DNA of 19,148 nt from Euryarchaeota archaeon SCGC AAA252-I15 (lineage in GTDB: Archaea > Altiarchaeota > Altiarchaeia > IMC4 > SCGC-AAA252-I15): positions 1 through 19,148 of the forward strand of contig AQSC01000032.1 of NCBI GenBank assembly GCA_000402775.1, given 5' to 3'. Both the position numbers and the translations under genes were made by a program. This document shows, in pieces, positions 14,230 through 19,148 of the stretch (positions within the stretch are counted from its first letter, which is position 1; every line of letters begins with the position of its first letter). The notes under the pieces are model-generated. The model had not been told where the DNA came from, searched no databases, and was given only the letters and a program-made list of their open reading frames with translations.

Positions 14230-14676
14230 TTAAGACTCCAAAAACTCTTTCAATACTTTCACGGCAATCTCTTTTTTCGCAGGGTATGCCGCGACCTTGA
14301 CCTTGAAGTGTACTACATTCAATTCGCCTATTTTCAATCGTCCGTCAATAAAATCCGCTTTCGAAAACCGCAGAAAAAAGTTACATTTATCGTCAACCCT
14401 GTGAGGTAACTCCCGGACAACCTTAGACTTCTCGGAATCAGTTAGGGATGAGAATGCTTTCATTAAAAAATCCTTGCAAACTTTAGGTTGAGTTATTTTG
14501 GCGGTGACCGATTTCAGGGGTTGGGTGAATACCCCCCCCTCTGTTTCAGGCTCAAGGTCTTCCACCAAAACCTCTGTTTTCGCCGGAAGGAATCTTTCAA
14601 ACGCCTCCGCAACCTTTTCGGCCTCGCCTTCAAGTGCGAACGCCCGAACCCTCAAGTTTAGGATTTCCACGGTCAC
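14230..14676 (-). CDS. COG1325 exosome-associated RNA-binding protein
   Basis: A 148-residue protein that I assign to the archaeal COG1325 group (predicted exosome-associated, RNA-binding, related in fold to ribosomal L5-like domains). The features are the N-terminal beta strand with LRVRAFALEGEAEKVAEAFERFLP (in parts), the centre with HRVDDKCNFFLRFSKADFIDG (in parts), and the C-terminal VHFKVKVAAYPAKKEIAVKVLKEFLE (in parts). It starts at GTG, overlapping the metG stop by four bases (GTGA), and ends one base before the 183-residue orphan. Its presence in an operon with RNase P p30 matches the known archaeal exosome/RNase P neighbourhood. Confidence 0.78.
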   Translation of the reverse strand: MTVEILNLRVRAFALEGEAEKVAEAFERFLPAKTEVLVEDLEPETEGGVFTQPLKSVTAKITQPKVCKDFLMKAFSSLTDSEKSKVVRELPHRVDDKCNFFLRFSKADFIDGRLKIGELNVVHFKVKVAAYPAKKEIAVKVLKEFLES

Positions 14677-16691
14677 CTGACTTTAATCCCAGCTGTTGCA
14701 TCCTTTTCAGGGGATAAAATAATCGGCTTGCCCTCAACGTCGGCTGCGAGAAGCATTCCCTTAGACTCGACTCCCCTGATTTTCACAGGCTTCAAGTTCG
14801 CAACCACAATAATCTTTTTCCCGACAAGCTCATCCCTGCCGTAAGACTCCTTAATCCCCGCGACAAGCGTTCGCACGCCCAAGGGCCCCAAGTCCACTTC
14901 AAGGACGTACAGTTTGTCGGCGTTAGGGTGATCACCCACTTTCTTGATCTCCCCCACCCTCAAATCAGTTTTCTCAAATTCAGAGTAATCTATTTCAGGC
15001 AATTCAACCACCTCCAATTTTTTTTCACCGAGTTTGAGGAATTTCCCCTTAAACTCCGCAATATCCTCATCAACGATCTTATCGTACAACGTCTCCACCC
15101 TGCCGATTTCGTGACCGGATTTTACGGCAAGCTCGCCAGCCGACTCCCATCCAAAATCCGAGACCGAACCATCAAGCTTTAAAATCTTCCAGATTTTTTC
15201 AGAAGATTGTGGGAGGAACGGGTGCGAGAGAATTGCAAGACTCCGGACCAGGTTCGCACACAGATAAAGCGCCGTATCTGGGTTATTCTTCCAAGGCTCC
15301 TTCTTCTGAAAGTACTGGTTGCCCTTCTGCGCGACGGTGAGAAGCGTTGCGAGCGCGTTTTTGAACTTAAACCTCTCAATCTCGCCCCCCACCAGTTTCG
15401 GAGCGCCACTAATTTCCTCGATGAGTTTCAAGTCATCTTCATCGAGCTTGCCCGAAGGTTTGGGTATTATACTACCCTTCTTTTGGATGAATGTGAGCGT
15501 CCTGTTTATGAAGTTGCCGAGGTTTGCGATGAGCTCGTTGTTGACCTTCTGCTGGAATTCGTCGAGGTGGAAGTCGCTGTCGCTCGTTTCGGGGGCGATT
15601 GAAATCAGGTAGTATCTTACGGCGTCGGGATTGAACTTACGGGTTATGTCGTGGAGCCAGATAACCCAGCCCCGGCTCGTCGAAACCTTCCTACCCTCAA
15701 GGTTTAAAAATTCGTTTGAGGCAATCCGCCAAGGTAGGGTATAGCTTCCCTCCGCAATTAACGTCGCAGGCCAGATTATGGTGTGGAAGGGGATGTTGTC
15801 TTTGCCGATGAAGTGGATGATTTTCGTGGGTTGCGTCCAATACTTTTTCCAGGCGTCTCCCTTACCGTTTTTCTCAGCCCATTCTTTTGTAGAGCTTATG
15901 TATCCGATTGGCGCGTCAAACCAGACGTATAAAACTTTCCCTTCCGCCTCGGGAAGCGGTACGGGAATGCCCCAAGCCAAGTCTCGTGTGATAGCCCTGT
16001 CTTCAAGGCCCTCCTTAATCCAGCCTAAAGCGAAGTTTCTGGCGTTGTCTGGCCAGTGAGAGCAGTCTTTCTCGATCCACTCTTTTAAGGGTTGAGCAAA
16101 TTCACTGAGCTTGAAAAACCAGTGGGTCGTCTCTTTTTGTTTGGGAGTTCCCCCGCAGATAGCGCAGTACGCATCATTAAGTTCGTGGGGTTCAAGCTGT
16201 TTCCCGCACGCCTCGCACTGGTCACCTCGCTGGTCTTCCGCCCCGCAGGACGGGCAAGTCCCTCGGACGTAGCGGTCTGGCAAAAACTTGTCGCAGGAGG
16301 GGCAGAAGGGGCGTTCAACCGTCTTTTTGAATATGTGTCCTTTATCGTTTATGGCCGTGAAGAAGTGCTGACTTAATTCGTGATGGATTTTGCGGGAGGT
16401 CCCTGAAAAATTGTCGAATTCAACGCCAATGCTCTCGAAAGCGGCAAGCTGTATGTCGTGGTATTTGTCTACCACATCATTGGGGGAAACCCCCTCCGCG
16501 TCGGCCGTCACCGTAATCGGCGTCCCGTGCTCATCGGTCCCGCAGATATAGAGCACATCAATGCCGTTTGCGCGCAAGTAGCGGACGTAAATGTCTGCCG
16601 GAATGTACGCGCCAATGGCATGCCCTACGTGTACGGGGCCGTTAGCATACGGAAGAGCCGCAGTAACAAGCACCCTATCCTTCAAAGTCAT
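14673..16691 (-). CDS. metG: Methionyl-tRNA synthetase
   Basis: A 672-residue class I synthetase that charges tRNA-Met. The HIGH motif is HVGH (residues 21-24) and the KMSKS motif is KVSTS (335-339). Four zinc knuckles, CxxC at about 130, 146, 159 and 176, mark the long-insert type with two zinc sites. The C-terminal 95 residues, from YSEFEKTDLRVGEI, are a tRNA-binding EMAP II/Trbp domain fused in cis, which in many archaea is a separate protein. I choose the ATG at 16691: the frame opens at 16736, but the extra 15 residues (MILHLISFASHIFFS) are not part of the family and would overlap the preceding gene. It heads the tightly overlapping RNA-processing operon. Confidence 0.96.
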   Translation of the reverse strand: MTLKDRVLVTAALPYANGPVHVGHAIGAYIPADIYVRYLRANGIDVLYICGTDEHGTPITVTADAEGVSPNDVVDKYHDIQLAAFESIGVEFDNFSGTSRKIHHELSQHFFTAINDKGHIFKKTVERPFCPSCDKFLPDRYVRGTCPSCGAEDQRGDQCEACGKQLEPHELNDAYCAICGGTPKQKETTHWFFKLSEFAQPLKEWIEKDCSHWPDNARNFALGWIKEGLEDRAITRDLAWGIPVPLPEAEGKVLYVWFDAPIGYISSTKEWAEKNGKGDAWKKYWTQPTKIIHFIGKDNIPFHTIIWPATLIAEGSYTLPWRIASNEFLNLEGRKVSTSRGWVIWLHDITRKFNPDAVRYYLISIAPETSDSDFHLDEFQQKVNNELIANLGNFINRTLTFIQKKGSIIPKPSGKLDEDDLKLIEEISGAPKLVGGEIERFKFKNALATLLTVAQKGNQYFQKKEPWKNNPDTALYLCANLVRSLAILSHPFLPQSSEKIWKILKLDGSVSDFGWESAGELAVKSGHEIGRVETLYDKIVDEDIAEFKGKFLKLGEKKLEVVELPEIDYSEFEKTDLRVGEIKKVGDHPNADKLYVLEVDLGPLGVRTLVAGIKESYGRDELVGKKIIVVANLKPVKIRGVESKGMLLAADVEGKPIILSPEKDATAGIKVR

Positions 16692-16732
16692 AGAGAAGAA
16701 AATATGGGAAGCAAAGGAAATTAAATGTAAAA

Positions 16733-17110
16733 TCACCTGTCCAGAATCACCATGGCCTGTAGCGCGTCCCGTTTCGGCGAAAGCGTGTATTGATGGGGTT
16801 TACCAGTCGGGTCGAGCAGGTCGCGGTCGAAGACTAGAAAGACGTTGTGTTCCCCGCATCCCGGACAGGATTTCTCGAATTCTTCGGGTGGAAGTGCGGT
16901 GAAACAACCCCCCACAGTAGGGTGGATTGTCGGCACCCTGAAAACACAGAGGTGAACGAGAATTTCTTCACTGGCGAGACCTTCAAAAACATAGACGGCA
17001 TCAGGCATCTCTTTTGCCGTAGCGTCTACATGCAGGATTTTTTCCGCGGGAACGTCAATTCCCCCGTCACCCCGACCCCCTCTTTCCAATGCGTTCTTTT
17101 TACGGGTCAT
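16733..17110 (-). CDS. Orphan protein A of a paralogous pair, 125 residues
   Basis: Not recognised. It is a soluble protein with one CPGC knuckle (about residue 82) and a basic N-terminus (MTRKKNALERGGRG). It aligns over most of its length with the next gene upstream: HVDATAKEMPDA against TVDASLGGMDDA, FTALPPEEF against FTALTRKQM, HNVFLVFDRD against DHVFVWNAEE, GKPHQYTLSPKRD against GKPSCFRVRKDAK. So the two arose by tandem duplication. It has its own TATA box (TTTTTTAAAAGG, 26-36 bases before the ATG), and 41 bases separate it from the metG start. Confidence 0.68.
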   Translation of the reverse strand: MTRKKNALERGGRGDGGIDVPAEKILHVDATAKEMPDAVYVFEGLASEEILVHLCVFRVPTIHPTVGGCFTALPPEEFEKSCPGCGEHNVFLVFDRDLLDPTGKPHQYTLSPKRDALQAMVILDR

Positions 17111-17135
17111 GAATGAGTAGAATATTTCTTTTCCC

Positions 17136-17146
17136 TTTTAAAAAAG
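17136..17146 (-). promoter_or_regulatory. TATA box of orphan protein A
   Basis: CTTTTTTAAAAGGG on the minus strand lies 26-36 bases before the ATG at 17110, leaderless spacing. Confidence 0.45.
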
Positions 17147-17157
17147 CTTTCGGTTTT

Positions 17158-17553
17158 TCAGTGATTTAAGTTTAAGCTGGCCTTAACCGGCTTTCCTTTC
17201 GCGTCCTTTCTCACTCGAAAACAAGAGGGTTTTCCAGCTTCCTCTAATTCCTCCGCATTCCAGACAAAAACATGATCGAGGTCTTGCCTTCCAGCGTATT
17301 CACGCCACATTTGTTTTCGCGTTAGTGCAGTGAATCCTGTGGATGCGTACGATTTAAGATTTAGATGCTGCTCCCCCACAGCCTGAACAGTGAATAAAAG
17401 GTTATCATGGAACGTTTCGATTTCCGCATCCTCAAGAGTGTTTACAACTCGGGTTGCATCATCCATACCCCCCAGACTAGCATCCACAGTAAATCTTAGT
17501 TCAGGCAATAAATCGATTTCCCGCAACCTTCGTCTCCTACCCCCCTTCTCCAT
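17158..17553 (-). CDS. Orphan protein B of a paralogous pair, 131 residues
   Basis: Not recognised; paralogue of the 125-residue protein that follows it (shared blocks DAT/DAS, FTAL, VFVW/VFLV, GKP). It lacks the CPGC knuckle of its partner and has a single cysteine near the end, so the putative metal site is not a shared feature. The N-terminus is very basic (EKGGRRRRLRE). It starts nine bases after the thioredoxin stop, so it is probably the last gene of the aminotransferase-thioredoxin transcript. That linkage is the only hint at function. Confidence 0.66.
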   Translation of the reverse strand: MEKGGRRRRLREIDLLPELRFTVDASLGGMDDATRVVNTLEDAEIETFHDNLLFTVQAVGEQHLNLKSYASTGFTALTRKQMWREYAGRQDLDHVFVWNAEELEEAGKPSCFRVRKDAKGKPVKASLNLNH

Positions 17554-17562
17554 GGAAAACCC

Positions 17563-17883
17563 TTAAAGTAAGGCATCAAGTTTTTCCTTGATCCTGCCTT
17601 CAGGGACTGCTCCGATAATGGTTTCAGCGGCCTGCCCCCCCTTAAAGACTATGAGCGTTGGAATGCTCATGACGTTGAATTTTCCGGCGGCCTCCTTGTT
17701 GTCGTCGATGTTTAATTTCGCGAAGGCGATTTTTCCAGAGTATTCTTGCGCGAGTTTTTTTACGGTTGGTGCGAGCATCATGCAGGGCCCGCACCAGGGC
17801 GCCCAAAAGTCGACTAACGCCAAGTCGTTTTCTTTTACGAACCCGTCGAATGATTCGTCTGAAAGTTCAGTTACTTCACTCAT
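17563..17883 (-). CDS. trxA: Thioredoxin
   Basis: A classic single-domain thioredoxin of 106 residues. The active site is WCGPC with Cys31 and Cys34, Asp25 is the buried acid, and cis-Pro75 stands in SIPT. Length and strand order match the family throughout. It reduces protein disulfides in the cytoplasm; no thioredoxin reductase is in the window. Its ATG lies inside the end of the aminotransferase gene (8-base overlap), so the two are translated together. The many disulfide-rich exported proteins nearby are a tempting but unsupported link, since this protein has no signal peptide. Confidence 0.96.
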   Translation of the reverse strand: MSEVTELSDESFDGFVKENDLALVDFWAPWCGPCMMLAPTVKKLAQEYSGKIAFAKLNIDDNKEAAGKFNVMSIPTLIVFKGGQAAETIIGAVPEGRIKEKLDALL

Positions 17884-19018
17884 TTTCCACTACCCCCCTT
17901 ATTTTCGTAAATGCGGTCGCAAGCTCCCCTGCGCTCGCACTGCCGTATGAGATTCTCAGGCATCCTCGGCCCACTTTCCCGAACGCGCTTCCAGGGATCG
18001 TGCCCACGCCATTCTCGACGAGCTTTTCAGCGAGAGCGGTGTCGTCTACGTCTCCGAAATTCGGGAACAGGTAGAATGCGCCGCCCGGCTTTTTGCAGAC
18101 TACTCCTTCAATGCCTTCGACGGCCTTCATGCAGACATCCCGCCTGTTCTTAAAGTCTGAGACCATTTCCTCGGATTTATTCCTCGCCTCCTCGGTAAAG
18201 CATGCGAGCGCGCCCCACTGGGCGAATGTTGTGGCGTTGGAAAGAGAATGCTGTTGGAGCCTGTTCATGGCATCGATGACGGATTGGTCTGGGCACGCGC
18301 CGTAGCCGAGCCTCCAGCCGGTCATGCTAAAGCTCTTGCTAAACGCGTTTACAGTAATCGTTTTTTCATAGACTTCGCCGGGACTCCACGGTTCCCCGTC
18401 ATATGCAAAGTACTCGTAGACTTCATCGGAAATAATCCACATGCCCTTCCGCTCGCAAATGTCCACAATCTTTTCCTGAACGTCCCTAGGCCAGAAAGCT
18501 CCGGTCGGATTGCAAGGTGAATTGATTAAAGTGACTTTCGCCTTCGAGTTTTCAAGAGCGTTCAAGTAGTCTTCGTCGGCTACGAACCCTTCCGCTGGTT
18601 TGAGCGCCAGCCAGTCGACTTTCCCACCCGCAAGAGTTACCATGGGCTCGTAAGACACCCACGCGGGGTCGGGGAGGGCTACGACGTCGCCGCCGTCTAC
18701 GAGCGTCTGAAAGAGTAGGTACAAAATGTTTTTCGCCCCCCCGGAAACGAGCACTTTGTCGGCGTCGATTCCCCCGATCTTGTTTTCAGTGGAAAGTTTT
18801 CCCGCGATCTTTTCGCGAAGCTCTGGTATGCCTTTGCTGGGTGCGTAGTGGACTTTACCCTCGTCCAATGCTTTTTTAGCAGCCTCCTTGATGATTTCTG
18901 GAGTATCATAGTTTGGGCGGCCTATAGAAAGGTTTATAACCCCTGGCTTCTTGCTTAAAGCAGACCACTTGAACGTCGCAGACGGCGGAACACCCTGAAC
19001 TCGAGAACTTAAAGTCAT
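17876..19018 (-). CDS. Class I/II PLP-dependent aminotransferase
   Basis: A 380-residue fold type I aminotransferase of the aspartate/aromatic group. The PLP lysine is Lys228 in SKSFSMTGWR; NPTG (170-173), the SDEVY block with Asp198 and Tyr201, Arg236, and the C-terminal GCLRISYG arginine (substrate carboxylate) are all present. An N-terminal INLSIGRPNYDTP and YAPSKGIPELREKIA are typical of AspC/AlaT-like enzymes. It transfers amino groups between amino acids and 2-oxo acids; substrate choice cannot be read from the sequence. The start is the ATG at 19018, with AT-rich DNA upstream. It leads a transcript with thioredoxin and orphan B. Confidence 0.93.
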   Translation of the reverse strand: MTLSSRVQGVPPSATFKWSALSKKPGVINLSIGRPNYDTPEIIKEAAKKALDEGKVHYAPSKGIPELREKIAGKLSTENKIGGIDADKVLVSGGAKNILYLLFQTLVDGGDVVALPDPAWVSYEPMVTLAGGKVDWLALKPAEGFVADEDYLNALENSKAKVTLINSPCNPTGAFWPRDVQEKIVDICERKGMWIISDEVYEYFAYDGEPWSPGEVYEKTITVNAFSKSFSMTGWRLGYGACPDQSVIDAMNRLQQHSLSNATTFAQWGALACFTEEARNKSEEMVSDFKNRRDVCMKAVEGIEGVVCKKPGGAFYLFPNFGDVDDTALAEKLVENGVGTIPGSAFGKVGRGCLRISYGSASAGELATAFTKIRGVVENE

Positions 19019-19058
19019 TGTGTTTTAGAAAAATGATTCAAAAAATAAAAATAAATAT

Positions 19059-19078
19059 CCGCGGCCTGAAGGCCGCGG
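19059..19078 (-). terminator. GC hairpin with T-rich tail
   Basis: CCGCGGCC and GGCCGCGG form a perfect 8-bp stem around a four-base loop. On the minus strand it is followed by ATATTTATTTTTATTTTTT, the form of a terminator for a gene entering from beyond the window. The same AT-rich stretch may serve as promoter for the aminotransferase gene. Confidence 0.6.
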
Positions 19079-19148
19079 TATTTTATGTTAGTTAGGCGTA
19101 TTGGATTATTCGGGTTTGTCTTGAATCCAAATCCTCTATTTCGCGGCT

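Noticed and set aside
15207..15602. Long open frames opposite metG (and others opposite p30 and the aminotransferase)
   Set aside because: They are antisense shadows of strongly conserved genes, with no start signals or recognisable product.
19085..19148. Another tRNA or attC end at the right edge
   Set aside because: GTTAGTTAGGCG and GGATT...GAATCC look suggestive, but no arms pair into a T-arm or a cassette-site stem within the window.

Overview
The window reads as archaeal chromosome, most likely from a small-genome DPANN-type lineage (lineage is an inference; no rRNA is present). Support: RNase P protein p30, a COG1325 exosome-associated protein, paired TadC/FlaJ-type membrane proteins, a tRNA-Ile interrupted at the archaeal 37/38 position, several genes with a TATA-like box about 25-30 bases before the start codon (leaderless style) beside a few with strong Shine-Dalgarno sequences, and Cys-rich lipoproteins of a type common in DPANN archaea.

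Region 1 (1-6000) is the unusual part. It is a string of short modules, each made of one gene (or a small gene group), then a small GC hairpin, then a 90-100 base imperfect palindrome. The five palindromes (441-540, 3144-3240, 4454-4547, 5305-5392, 5904-5994) share outer arms of the type TAACA-GCGG-CTAAACG ... CGTTCACCCGCTTTTGTTA around a variable, hairpin-rich centre. That is the architecture of integron attC sites, so I read the region as an array of integron-type gene cassettes with no integrase in view (CALIN-like). The cassettes carry an 86-codon orphan; a repeat-rich Cys lipoprotein plus a membrane protein and its decayed duplicate; an inverted CaCA-family cation exchanger with its own promoter; and two orphan soluble proteins.

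Region 2 (6100-8000, minus strand) holds tRNA-Ile(GAU) with a 146-base hairpin-rich intron, a second tRNA-like 5' half with its own TATA-like element but no visible 3' half, an orphan 200-residue protein, and a decayed secreted Cys-rich protein gene. Region 3 (8000-10870, plus strand) holds a small helical protein, an intact Cys-rich Thr-linker lipoprotein, a small membrane protein and an Era/Obg-type small GTPase.

Region 4 (10870-19018, minus strand) is ordinary, densely packed core genome. From its 5' end it runs: aminotransferase, thioredoxin, two paralogous orphans, then methionyl-tRNA synthetase, COG1325 protein, a 183-residue orphan, a zinc-knuckle protein, RNase P p30 and two TadC-like proteins. 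The metG-to-p30 stretch overlaps gene to gene and looks like a translation/RNA-processing operon, with the two orphans in it as candidate partners. A GC-rich hairpin followed by a T-rich tract on the minus strand (19059-19078) separates this block from whatever lies beyond the window.
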